Shown here one piece after another: positions 22,269 through 34,660 of a stretch of 64,000 nt of DNA; positions within the stretch are counted from its first letter, which is position 1, and each line of letters opens with the position of its first letter. Where the stretch lies: positions 388,501 to 452,500 of the forward strand of contig NW_026728915.1 of NCBI RefSeq assembly GCF_030272615.1. The letters run 5' to 3'. Position numbers and translations under genes: made by a program. The notes beneath the pieces are model-generated. The model was not told the origin of the DNA, did no database searches, and worked only from the letters and a program-made list of their open reading frames with translations. Source of the stretch: Cryptomeria japonica (taxonomy: Eukaryota > Streptophyta > Pinopsida > Cupressales > Cupressaceae).

Positions 22269-22758
22269 CAGGATTTGAAAATTTTAACAGTCAAGCAAAC
22301 AGAGAAAATCAGTTTTGGCATACTTGAGCTTCCTAGGTTGTCTCTTCAGGTTTAATCTAGCATTCAGCCTGTTCTAAGGTCTTCCACAGTCCATCATTGC
22401 TTCACATCTCATTTTACATTCATACTTGTCTAAACTTGAGTCAAAAGGTCACTTGCTTGTCCTCATCATACTTTGTCAACACACTACATACAACTACACT
22501 TTACTAAGTGGTCCCTCATCAAGGTTTCTTACCTTTGGGTCTCATTTGGTCTTACTTAGAGTCAAGGTCAGCTTACCTCATCAAGAGAAACTATCCTCTC
22601 TTTGGAAGTCACACCTACTCTACTACTTACATACTTGGTCTTACACTTTGGACATTGCAAGTACACCTAAGATTCATTTACACTCCATACAACTCTTGGT
22701 CTTCCATACTCTTGTCATTTTCATCTAGTCTCTCACATATTGGTCAAACACCTAGTTC

Positions 22759-24780
22759 ATGGTTGAAACTCGCCTTCAAAAATCTAGGAGAATAGCTAAA
22801 GAAGCTCAAGAATCCATAAACATGAGTTCTTATGAGTATAACAATGATCTATTATACAATCCTGAGCACACTACATTACCAGACATGAATGTTTATAGAC
22901 ACAATCCAAATGTGGAAAACGCAAACGCTATAAACAACAATACTACACACAATGACAATGTGGACAATTCTTCAATACTATCAGCAGACATACAAGAATC
23001 TATAATGGACCCACAATTCAATAGATTGGTTGAAGAGATAATGAGGAGAGATCGTCAATACTTTCTAAACATGATGGCACAAAGTGGAGCCAAAATACCG
23101 CATGATTTTGACTTATCTCAACTTATGGAAAGTCGACCCTCACAACAAACTCAATCCAACATCAATCAAAGGAGACCAAATAGTGAAGGAAATAGAGGAC
23201 TGAATATGATGCCTGAGTCACCATCAGTTTTGCTTCAAAAACCAGCAATCCCACATACACAAGCTCAAACATATGATACTTACATTCAAAGACCATCATG
23301 GAGGCCTTATGCTCAAACACATGCTCAAGGTATGGATCAATCAAGACAAGTGGATACTCAAGGACAACCTCAAAATTTTGACACAAGGAGACCTCATGTC
23401 AAAATTGGGGGCAACACAATGGAAAATGAAAGACCTGTTGAATATGGTTTATACACACAAAACAGATATGGGGTCCCTCAACAAGAAGTTATGCCAAGTG
23501 CTCCACATATGTCGCAACAATATAGACCTCCATATGGACATGTTTAGGATCAGTATCATCCATACATGCAACAAGCTCCTCCTCAAATGGGTGTTTCAAA
23601 CATGGGATATACTACAAGAAATCAATCTCCTCCCAAAAATAATTTGGAGCAACAAATTAGAGATCTACAAAAGAAAGTGGAAGACATGGGCACATCAAAA
23701 CCCACATATACTATGAGAGATATATGCCCTTATCCCTTCGATAAGAGCATTCCAATGCCTCCGTTTCCTCCGCACTTTGTGACACCAAAATTTGACAAAT
23801 ATAGAGGGAGAGGAGACCCCAAGGCACATATAAGACAATTCTTCACAGCTTGCATTGAGGTAGCGGCAGAAGAAACATACTTAATGAGGTTGTTCCCACA
23901 GAGCTTAGGAGATCAAGCAATGGAATGGTTTTCTCAATTACCTCCCAGTATTAAATCATGGGGCGACTTGGCAGAAGCATTCATTCAGCATTTCTCTTAC
24001 AACATTGAAACAGATGTCTCAGTTACTACCTTGTGCAATACGAAACAAAAGGAAGGAGAATCTTTCGCAACATTTTTACAGAGATGGAGAAACTTAGCTA
24101 GCAGATGCTCTTGCGAAATTCCGCAAAAACAAATGGTGGAGATGTTCACACAAAATGTTAACAAGGCTATTCGCTATGATCTCAGAAAAGCTTGTTTGTC
24201 TACATTCAAGGATGTCATTGAAAAGGGCCTAGCAACAGAAAAGGTCTTAATTGAACAAGAAGTTATCAAACTATTCAAAGAAAACAAAGAAGACTTCAAA
24301 GGAAAGGACAAACCAAAATTTTGGAACAAGAACAAGAACACAGTTAATGATGGTGTTGTTGATGCCAACACAGTGAGACCAAAGTTCATCTTTTCTGGAT
24401 CAAGTTCTACCAACAATCAAGTGAACAATCAAATGGTTGCTAAACCACGAAGGAAGTATACTCCATTGGGAGAACCACTTGAATCAGTATTCAAAAAGCT
24501 TGTAGCAAACAAAGTGATCACGGTCCCAGATTTTCCTCCATATGAACCAAAGGTAAAACCGAATTGGTGGAATGATGATGAATTTTGCGAATTTCATAAG
24601 AGCAAGGGTCATAAGACAAGTAATTGCCATCGATTGAAAAACATTGTACAAGATCTCATTGACAGAGGAGATATTGAGATTGAGGGACATTCATCTAACC
24701 AAGAGCATGAGGTGTTTAAGGAACCATTCCCAAAACATGCAAGGGAAAAGGCAAAGTCACAGATGATCAAGCCAATTACA
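22759..24780 (+). pseudogene. gag: Tat-type Gag
   Basis: Starts MVETRLQKSRRIAKEAQ; one frame runs on past a TAG at 23545 (codon 263). The first ~330 residues are N/Q-rich. The retrotransposon gag core follows (FDKYRGRGDPKAHIRQFF, DQAMEWFSQLPPSIKSW, EGESFATFLQRWRNLASRC). Near the end is a C-x2-H-x4-H-x4-C knuckle (CEFHKSKGHKTSNC). Gag packages the genomic RNA into particles. Downstream of about 24720 the homologous reading passes to the -1 frame, which leads into protease; this gag frame itself runs on without sense to 24903. Confidence 0.9.
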
Positions 24781-27700
24781 CTAGAGCATCTTACAATTAT
24801 GATTCCACTATTAATCACATCTCAATGGACAATCATATTTCTACCATTACTATCAAAAATAAAAATCCTGAGAATTCTTCTCAAAGACCCAAAATTGTCC
24901 TAAAAGGTGTGGGATCTTCATCCGCATCTACCTCTGAATGTCATGTTACAACCCATCGAGGTAAGATTACATTGCCAGGTACCTCTACTAAGAATACCAA
25001 TCTTTCATCAACCAAACCTGAGTACGATCTTGTAGAGCAATTAGGGAAAACACCCGCACTCATCTCTATTCTTGAGCTCTTACGTATATCTCCTGCACAT
25101 AAAGCTATCCTTGATAAAACCTTGAGAGATATTGCTGTCCCTACTAATCTGAACGTGGACCAGTTTCAAGCCATGGTGGGATACCTATCCGTTCCACACT
25201 CCCTCACATTCACAGAAGCCGATGACGCCTCCATAAGTCAACCAAATAATGCACCTCTACATATTGAAGCCTTCATACATAAACACCGAATAAAATGAGT
25301 CCTGATAGATGGAGGAGCAGGTCTTAATATTTGTACATTGAGCACCATTAGACAATTGGGATATTCTGACAAAGCTGTAAATTCTACAAACCAAATCACT
25401 ATTAAGGCTTATGATGATGAAGAGCACTCGTCCAGGGGTACAGTCACCTTACCACTAAGAATAGGGCCAGTCACAAAGGACGTGGTTTGTCAAGTCCTAG
25501 ATCTAGACCTCACGTATAACATATTGCTAGGACATCCGTGGATTCATGAAATGAGGGCAGTCCCATCAACATACCACCAATGCATTAAGTTTCCTCATAA
25601 TGGAGTCGAGGTAACGGTCAATGGTGATCCAAATCGATTCATATATTGCAATAACTTGAGGTCACATACTGAGACTATCATTCCCAGCAATCGTGAGGCT
25701 ACTCCTTCTTCAGCATATATTGATCCTGAGTCATTAAAGCCCTCGACATCCAAACAAGGTGAACTTAGAGCCAAGTTTCAAGACAAAGGCATGGGAGAAT
25801 ACACTCTGAATCAAACAATGTTCTTACGACAAGTCATGAACTCCCCCAAGGAATATGGGAGGCCACATCCTAATAAGCAAATCTCCATCATGCTACTCAA
25901 ATGGGATCCTACCGTCTTTCAAAAATGGGGCGAACTAGAGGAAGAAAATTTATATAAAATGCTATATAAGGACGCTGAAGAGGATACACATAATCAGATT
26001 ATAATATCCTGTGAAGACTATGGCAAAAGTTTCAAAATTCTGCAAAGATTCGGGTATGATGGAAAAAGTCCTCTTGGACTACACAAAGAAGATGTCATGG
26101 AGCCTTTACAACCTGAGCTAACTACAAGAAGGGAACGCTCCAAGGGGCTTGGTTTTCTAAATCCCAAGATTCACAACAAAAGAACAAAACAGATATGGCG
26201 AGTCAAAGTGGCTGAAGTTCAACAAGAAGATGACTATTCTACAGATTCCAACGAATGGGAATGGGGTTCAGACAAATCCTCCAGCGACTATGAGCTCAAC
26301 GAGACATTTAGAGAACCAGAGGAACCTACAGAGGAGGAGTTTTACAAGAAATTCAGAGTTGGTCAAGAACCGACCCATGAGGATCCCGTACAAGATTCGT
26401 TTCAAGGCCCTAGGTCAAGATCACATAGGATGAGGACACCTGTCCCTGAGGGTGCTACTAGTGATGATAATTTGGACTCACTCACGATCGAAACTGATGA
26501 GGAGAGTGCCATTGACAACCTCGATGACTATCTTGACATACCTGAATATAACCACATCTTCACTATTAGCCTTGCGAACTCTAAAAACACTAAAGACCTT
26601 CCCCTTGCCCACCCCCAACTCATTGACTGGGATCAGGATGGACCAGCACAACTTGATACATTTCAAAATGATGAAGCTATTGTCGATTATCTGGGCATTC
26701 GCGACGATCTTCCTCTTGGAGACCATAAAGCAGGATATGCCATAGAGCTTAATAACATGGCATACTTTGGTGAGGGTGTCGGGCCTTCTAGTCGCAAAAA
26801 TGTGAAAATAAAAATGAAACAAGGGTCTTATGGCGAAAACCACACTGTGGCGCTATCTGACTCTAAAAAAGTAAAAAGAAAGGACGTATCTGAGGGTGAA
26901 AACCTCTCTGAGGCGCCCGAAGATGGAAGGCTTGACATTCTCCCAGCATCATATGAGGAAAAATCATCCATGTTGGTAGAGGAGACTATAAAGACAAACA
27001 TTGGTACAACAGAGGTTCCACATAACATATTTTTGGCTCAATCATTGACAGAGGCCGAGAGAGAAAGATTCATAAGCTTCTTTAAGGAACGACAAGTCAA
27101 CTTCGCATGGTCTTATGCTGATATGCCTGGACTAGACCCCGATTTAGTAATGCATCATTTAACAGTCAAACCAGGGGCAAAACCAGTAAAACAGAAATTG
27201 AGGAAAATGCACCCACAAGTGGCATTATTAGTCAAGACAGAGCTGGAGAAATTACTGGATGTTGGATTCATATGCCCAATTGATTATCCCGAATGGATTT
27301 CCAACTTAGTACCTGTTAGCAAACCAGATCGCAGCATCTGAATATGTACAGACTTCAGGGATATCAACAAGGCTTGTCCGAAGGACGATTTCCCATTACC
27401 AAACATTGATTTAATTGTTGATCTCACAGCAGGCCATGAGATGTTATCCTTAATGGACGGATTTTCTGGATATAATCAGATCAGGATTGCACCTGAAGAT
27501 CAACATAAAACATCATTTACTTGTCCATGGGGAACCTTCTATTGGAATGTCATGCCCTTTGGGCTAAAAAATGCAGGTGCCACGTATCAACGAGCTATGA
27601 CTACTATCTTCCATGATCTCATGCACATAACCGTGGAAGATTATGTTGACGACCTTTTGGTTAAATCAATAGATAGAAATACACACTTGGACATACTTTC

Positions 27701-30263
27701 AATCGCTTTTGATTGCTTGGAAAAGTACAAGGTAAGGCTAAATCCTAAGAAATGTGTCTTTGGAGTAACCTCCGGGAAGCTCCTAGGATTCATTGTGTCT
27801 AAAAGAGGAATAGAAGCTGATCCAGCAAAAGTTAAGGCTATCTTAGATATGCCGCCACCCAAGAATATCAGTCAACTTCGATCTTTACAAGGGAGACTCC
27901 AGTCCATACAAAGATTCATAGCACAACTTGCAGATAAGTGTAATCCTTTCCAGCATCTGCTACACAAAAACATCAAGTTCAAATGGGATGAGAACTGTCA
28001 ACAGGCTTTCCAGGCGCTCAAAAACTATCTTTTGAACCCGCCAGTTTTGATGCCACCAATTCCAGATCAACCATTGCTACTTTACATATCAGCTACTCCA
28101 ACAGCATTGGGGGCACTCCTAGCACAGCAAATACCTAACGGCAAGGAAAAAGCGGTCTACTATATCAGTCGCACATTGGTGGGATATGAGCTAAACTACA
28201 CTCCAATTAAGCATGCATGTCTCGCTGTAGTCTTTGCTTCACAAAAATTACGACATTATATGCTCACTCACAAGACTAAGTTGATTGCCAGAATTGATCC
28301 ACTAAAATATCTTCTCAACAAAGCTACACTTACTGGGCGGCTAGCCAAGTGGGTAATGATTTTGAGTGAATTCGACATTGAATACGTGGATAGAAAAGCC
28401 ATAAAAGGACAAGCAATTGCAGATCAATTGGTAGATGCTCCCATGATAGATGATGTTCCTCTACAGTCAGAATTTCCAGATGAGTTCATTCTAACAATAT
28501 CACCTGCAAAGCCATGGCAACTATACTTTGATGGCTCATACACTCAGCATGGGGCAGGAGCGGGAATACTCTTTATAACTCCTCAAGGCGATTCTATACC
28601 AAAGTCATACCGCTTATCATTTCCTTGCACCAACAATATAGCAGAATATGAGGCATTAACAATTGGGCTAAGAATTGCAGTTCAGTGGAAGATCCAAGAG
28701 CTTCGTGTTTTTGGGGATTCTCAACTGGTCATCTGGCAAGCAACTGATGATTATCAAACAAAAGGCGAAAAGCTAATGCCTTACAAACAACTGGTAGATG
28801 ATCTGAAACAGCACTTTGCAAAGATAGAGTTTGAGCAGATACCAAGAGAACAGAATCGTGCTGCTGATGCCATGGCTACAATTGCTTCGCTCATTGATCT
28901 ACCGCAAAATGAGACCTGCTATGAGTTCCTGGTTGACAACCTACTGATTCCGTCATATGAGATCACTCCTACGGAAATGATATGTGTTGTTGGTCCTGAA
29001 TCCCAGTTATATGGTTCCATATTCACATACCTTCGCGACAATATCTTACCTCCCGATCTATCGAACAACCAACGCCGCACTTTCATTCGCCAATCCTCCC
29101 GATACGTTATCCTAGCTGATATCCTATACCGACGAGGTCTAGATGGCACCCTCCTTAGATGTTTAGAGAGTGATGAAGCTCAGATTGCATTACGAGAAGT
29201 GAACGAAGGGATATGTGGTCCGCATACTAGTGGTCCTACCTTGGCCAAGAAACTTATCAGGACTGGATACTACTAGCCTACTATGGAAAAAGATGCATAT
29301 CAGTTTGTCAAGAAGTGTAAACAGTGTCAAATTCACGGAGACCTTATACATGCACCAGCACAGGAACTACAACCACTTGCATCTCCTTGGCCCTTTTGTC
29401 AGTGGGGACTCGATCTCATAGGCAAGATTCACCCTCCTTCTTCCAATGGACATAAATTCATTATCACAGCCACAAAATATTTCACAAAGTGGATTGAAGC
29501 CGTGCCTCTCACACAAGTTACTGGGAAACAAATCGCTACTTTCATCCTGAACTACATCATTTGCCGATACGGGATTCCTACTTCCATTATCACTGACAAC
29601 AGGCGTCCTTTCAAGAATAAGGATGTTCGTGAACTCTGTGAGCGCTTCCATATCTCTCACCATTTCTCCACACCATATTATCCCCAAGGTAATGGCCAAG
29701 CTGAGGCGTCTAATAAAACAATTCTCAAAATCCTTAAAAAGACAGTCGATGACGCTGGCCGTAACTGGCATGTTCAACTCAATCCCGCACTTTGGGCCTA
29801 TCGTACCAGTGTCTGCACACCTACAGGAGCTACACCCTACTCACTTGTCTACGGCGTTGAAGCCATCTTGCCTATTGAGGTCGAGTTACCTTCTTTACGG
29901 GTCTCTTTGAGAAACATAATCAACGATGAAGACTACAGGGTCTCTCGCTTACAAGAACTAGAACTGCTGGAGGAACGACGACACACTGCTTTTAATCATC
30001 TCAAGGCTTACCAACAAAGAATGAGTCGCAGTTACAATCACAAGGTCAAGCCTCGCACATTTGAGGTAGGTGACTTGGTCCTCAGAGAGAACCCCAAAAA
30101 TCAGCAAGATAGAGATAAGAAGGGCAAATTTGAACCCAACTGGCTTGGTCCTTACATCATTACAGCAGCATATGGATCTGGGGCATATCAGCTCTCAACT
30201 ACAGAAGGTGAATCCTTGGAGGATCCTATCAACAGCATGCACCTTCGTAGGTTCTACACATAA
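24720..30263 (+). pseudogene. pol: Tat-type Pol: protease, RT, RNase H, second RNase H, integrase
   Basis: Single frame ending RRFYT at 30263 with stops at 25296 (TGA), 27339 (TGA) and 29274 (TAG). Protease: VLIDGGAGLN directly after the first stop. RT: CTDFRDINKACPKDDFPLPN, MPFGLKNAGATYQRAM, catalytic YVDD at 27642-27653. RNase H 1: YYISRTLVGYELNYTPIKHA. RNase H 2 (Tat hallmark): LYFDGSYTQHGAGAGILF, NNIAEYEAL, FGDSQLVI, NRAADAMATIA. Integrase: zinc region ending CKQCQ, catalytic D in GLDLIGKI, D in ITDN (29592), E in QAEASN. The first His of the HHCC motif is Asn (EVNEGICGPH, codon 29202) and the residue after ITDN is Arg where Gly is usual. C-terminal domain: GDLVLRENP, WLGPYII. Confidence 0.93.
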
Positions 30264-30356
30264 GCTCTTTTTGAATATCCTAATGCAAAAATACAAAAAA
30301 ATCAAAAAAGTTCAAAAATACAAAAAAAATAAAAATTTTAAAACAAAAAATCGTTA

Positions 30357-30511
30357 CATGGTGAAAACCTGGCAAACAGGCGCCTTGTGACAACAAAAAA
30401 ATTGAAAAATCGAAAAAAAGTAAAGAGAAATAATTTCGTCCAACGGTGAAAACCACTTCGGTGGCGCCCTGGGCAAGTACCATGGTGAAAACAGGGTCAC
30501 CAGCGCCATGC
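30357..30511 (+). repeat. Three GTGAAAAC-hairpin-GCGCC modules
   Basis: Copies at 30357-30388, 30442-30470 and 30482-30511 share GGTGAAAAC and, after about 10-14 nt, GCGCC. Between them lie CCTG/CAGG in the first and CCAC-TTCG-GTGG in the second, i.e. different sequences each able to pair. The third pairs poorly. Placed just after pol. Confidence 0.7.
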
Positions 30512-32004
30512 GTAGGGACTTTGCTCCTCCCTCTTTCAGGATTCATTTTCATCCTTTCACTTTGCACACACTCACAACCTATTCATTCACAATAAACTTA
30601 CCCATTCCCATCATGGCTTGTTATTGATCTACCTAAGATTGGTTAGCCATTCATAATCCTCCCTTTTCACTCCCTTTCCATCCATAATAAATCAGATCCT
30701 ATCTGTGACTACGGCCAATTCCTACGTCTAGTAATGGGTGTGGAACTAAAAACATCACATGTTTCGAGGAGTGCAGTTTCTTCCAGCTTCGTTCAAGTCT
30801 GTCCACGCACAATCCGCAATAAAGCAGCATTTGCATCACAGATCCACAATAAAGTTTCATCTTCTCCATAATAAAGTATCAGTTTCATGGATTCAGTCAG
30901 TTTCAGATGAGACACGGCAACAACAATGGGCTTCAACAAATCAAATCTTTCAACAGACTCAGACAACATATGGTTCAGTGCTATCGATCCTTTTTGTGAA
31001 AGTGAACATTGTGACCACAATCGAATAAGACTTAAACAAGTGACAAGAGACACTAAACTTGAGGACTACAGTGGATGTTGGTGTCGAGTCTTGGTTTTCT
31101 TTTGATTTTATCTTTTTGGTGACATGTCTTTTAGCTTTTCCAGGATGTCTTTGACTAGAGATTCTATCTCCAGGATGTCTTTGACTAGAAAGGCGAGGAT
31201 GGGGTATCGTCACCTATTTGCATTTGCTGTCTGTGGATTGTCTTTTAGTAATGCTATGACTTGTCCAAGGATATGAGGACACTGTGAGTCTAGTATGAAC
31301 TGGGGCATTCCTTGTTTGTGACTGTCTTATCTCCATGCAAATGGGTACAATGACTTTCTGGGCCGAACAAATGCCTCGATTGTCATAACCTATTCTGCCA
31401 TAATAAAGCTCAATGATGATAACACACAAGAAGTTCTTTCACGTTCATATCTTCTGTCTTCCATCCCCCTTTCTTGATTGACTTCCATTATCCTTCTCGA
31501 GTCCGCGTAGCCCGCTATCACATGACTGAGTATAATGACACCACCAAAAACATTTGCATTTCATATAGTCGCATCTGCATCACCACATATAAGCATTTCA
31601 TACATACATATAGATATCACAATTGCATCACATCCTGCATACAACACATGTTAGCACATCTCACATTTTCATTATGTAAATAATCATTTGCATTATCATA
31701 TTCATTTGCATTACATACATTCACATTTGCATCATGCATCACATATACAACATAAAAGAACAAAAATATATTGCATTGCATCATATAAGCATCCATATCA
31801 TAAAACATGCATCACATAAGAAGCATTTCATCACATAAGGTACGCATGCATATAGCTGCCGCAAAAATGGATCATCTCTCATATATCATCAAAAGTGTCA
31901 TGATATAATGATGTCAAAAGAATCATATGGCTACAAAGAATCACCCGCAGGTGTCTACAATACAACAATGGTACATATATTGATACAATGGGAGCCCACT
32001 ATAG
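30512..32004. other. Non-coding stretch between convergent pol and plant mobile domain genes
   Basis: No supported frame. Contains two copies of CCAGGATGTCTTTGACTAGA (31139-31158 and 31171-31190) and, from 31555 to 31850, a loose GCATCACAT-like repeat. It presumably holds the 3' ends of both transcription units. Confidence 0.55.
31555..31850. repeat. Degenerate GCATCACAT-type simple repeat
   Basis: Dense CAT-containing words (catcacat, catttgcat, catacat) without a fixed period. Confidence 0.6.
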
Positions 32005-33988
32005 CTATGAGGAACTCCCTCCCTCGGAGCCGCCTGGCCTCGACGGAGTCTGAGCTATAGATGGACCCGCCCCACGATCCCCCTGTCTCTCTGGTGGTGG
32101 TGGAGGCCCCATGACCCCACCGCTGGATGCCTGTCTCCTGCGACTCCCTCCCGTAGCCGTCGTTGTGCGTGACGATCTATGGAAGCTCCTAGCCCGCTGA
32201 TCTGCTGGCACGGCTGCATAGTATAGATCCCTCCAGTAGGCGATCTCCTCTCCGACTCGCAAAACATATGCGTAGCCTGCCCCTGCATCCTCTGCTGCTC
32301 GCCTCCCTGCCCTCAGAGCTGTCTCGGCCTCTGTGTATCTCTGGATGGCCTGATCCCTCTCCCGCTCTGTGTCTCTGACCCTGATCCTGAGGTGGTCTCT
32401 CTCCCGCACCAAATCCTCGATCTCATCTGCCTGGCCCTGGAAGATCTCCCGCAGCCTCAACACCTCATCCTCCTCAGAGTCTCCGCTCTCAGCCTCTGCC
32501 TGTGGCTCCTCCCCTACAAGTGCCTGTCCCTCAGCCTCTGCCTGCACCTGTCCCTGTGCCTGTATAGGTACCTGTGGCTGTACCTATCTCTGTCCCTCTG
32601 CCTGCACCTATCTCGGTCCCTGTCTAGGACCCTGTGCTGCTAGTACCTGTAGGGGCAGTCCACCCCGACCCCTCACCACTGGAGCTGCCCTCTCCTGTCC
32701 TCCCTCCCTCCGAGGTGCCACCCACCTCTCTCCCACCACTCCCCTCCGCCTCTGCCAACCCCTACCTCCATCCCCTCCTCCATCATCATCATCTCCTCCA
32801 CCCTCTCCATTCAGTGGCTCTGCCGGATCTGTCAACCTGGGAAACGGATGCTCTGCCCAATACGCAGAGTACTCTGCGTCCATCCCTGCATCGTCTACCT
32901 CTGGCCACATGTCCCATGGCATCGACATCATCTCCGCTAGCTGTGTCACTGCCTGATCATATGATAGCAGTGGGCCAAACTGCACCTAATCTCTGACCGT
33001 ACGGGCATACATGCCCGAGCCCCGTGGCATCCGCTGGATCTGCCCAAACTGCCTGCACACCCTATCAACAAGCTGCCTCTCCAGAATATAGGGCGTCCGC
33101 CCAATCAGATACCTGCTCCTGAACACATAGGGTAGCTCCAGCGCGTCGTCCTCCCACTCCTCGCACCCCAGGTACGGCCTCCAGATGACCATGTCTATAT
33201 CATCAATGACTCACCTCCAATGCTCCAATCTCCCAATCCGAGGCTGGGATGCGATCATGTCATACAGGTGCACGAAACTCCGTCCCTGTCCTCTGCCTCT
33301 GAAATGAATGGGTCGTGTGATGGGAAGGTGCTCATAAGCCCACACCTGCAAAAGAGTCACGCCGCAGCCCAAACCACTGATCCGTGGTAGACAAACTGAT
33401 GCAGCTCATAATACAAATGTGCCAGGACACATGGCCCCCATGCATACCTAGTGTGCTCTGCCATAAGCGTCTCCAATGCCCCTCCCCAGCCCACTGCCAA
33501 TCCTCATGTGGCCCTGTCTGGACACAAATACCCACTGATGACTCCCCCAACAACTGCCGACAATGCTAAACCTGTGGCAGTCATGGTATCCCAGGCTACA
33601 TGACCTGCTCGCATCTCCAACCCGGGATCCTGAAACACCCGTCGCAATGCCTCCCTGTCACCGTCACGGTCATAGGGAATCAACTCTCCATCAATAGGGA
33701 TATGCAGTATCCTGTACACATCCTCTAATGTCACTGTCATCTCACCCATCGGCAGGTGAAACGTGCACGTCTCCGAGTGCCATCTCTCGGCCAACGCAGT
33801 GAGCAACCCCATGTTTGCCCGAAACTCAGGCACATAGAGCATATGTGTGAGACCCATCTCCTCAATGGAAATCATGTCCTGGATCGACAACTCTGGTCGC
33901 AATCTCTGAGTCGACGGGAATCTCTCCCGTGACTCCAACATTGGCAAATACTCCTGCAGTCACACAATCAATCTTATCGGTTATCGTG

Positions 33989-34318
33989 GCATTCACTGTT
34001 TATCACAAAATGCTACTTGCTATCTAAATGCATTTGGTTATCTATCCTAGTGACACTCATTGTTCATCACAAAGTGTTGCTATCTACCCTAAGTAGTGCT
34101 CCCTGTTCATCACAAAGTACTACGTGTGTGACATTCCCTGTTCATCACAAAGTGTCACTCACATTCGCACTCCCTGTTCATCACAAAGTGCGGCCTATCC
34201 TGGTGCTCCCTGTTCATCACAAAGTGCCTTGATCTATCCTAATCTTTCTAGAGGACCTGCTTGAGTGTATCCTCTCAGCAGCTTATCCAATCGACAGTGT
34301 ATGTTCATCACAGAACTG
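33989..34318. repeat. Seven hairpin units with constant loop and covarying arms
   Basis: Arms on the plus strand: GCATT/AATGC (33989-34013), ACACT/AGTGT (34053-34077), GTAGTGCT/AGTACTAC (34093-34123), GTGACATT/AGTGTCAC (34128-34158), CGCACT/AGTGCG (34166-34192), GGTGCT/AGTGCC (34202-34228) and CAGT/ACTG (34295-34318). The first six enclose exactly 15 nt, CCCTGTTCATCACAA or near variants. Mismatches in units 3, 4 and 6 are all G-T type. Confidence 0.9.
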
Positions 34319-34364
34319 CGGATTTGACCTAAAAGACTAAAACCATGCATTTAAACACACAAAC

Positions 34365-34660
34365 GCACTTTTACAACACACACGCGCTTTTAACTCCTAA
34401 ACGCGCTTATAGACTGCACAAATGCGCTTCTGTGACACAGACGTGTTTTCTGAACACAAACGTGCCTATGACAGACACAAACGCGACCAGGGAACACAGA
34501 CGTCCCTACATGACATAAACGCTCCTAAAAAGCATAGACGCTGCTACATTTCACAAACACGTCCGCATTCAACACAAACGCGGTTCCAGGCACAGACGCG
34601 CCTGGACCCGACACAGACGCGCCTGTTGGACACAGACGCGCCTGGCGCTGACACAGACGC
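34365..34660 (-). repeat. Array 3: inverse complement of the leader arrays, 20-bp period
   Basis: About 16 units reading ACACAGACGCG (variants ACACAAACGCG, ACATAAACGCT) at roughly 19-21-bp spacing from 34365 to 34660, best conserved at the high end (34590, 34610, 34630, 34650). On the reverse strand this is CGCGTCTGTGT, the leader unit. Confidence 0.9.

Larger units (their letters stand above)
20428..22758 (+). other. Untranslated 5' leader of the Tat element
   Basis: 2.3 kb without a convincing frame. Holds two 20-bp-period arrays (listed separately) separated by 1.2 kb of unique sequence. Short frames here are shadows of the repeat. Confidence 0.7.

Noticed and set aside
31555-31850. Possible CRISPR-like or other regular array
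   Set aside because: No fixed repeat length or spacers; simple CAT-rich composition in a plant genome.
32369-32996. Forward frames of 195 and 120 codons over 32.4-33.0 kb
   Set aside because: Proline/serine/leucine-rich shadows of the antisense plant mobile domain gene, which has the real motifs.
33504-33947. The first plant mobile domain stretch as a complete small gene starting MPMLESRERF
   Set aside because: Coding sense continues upstream to a splice acceptor and joins exon 1 in phase, and continues downstream beyond the TGA; it is an exon part.
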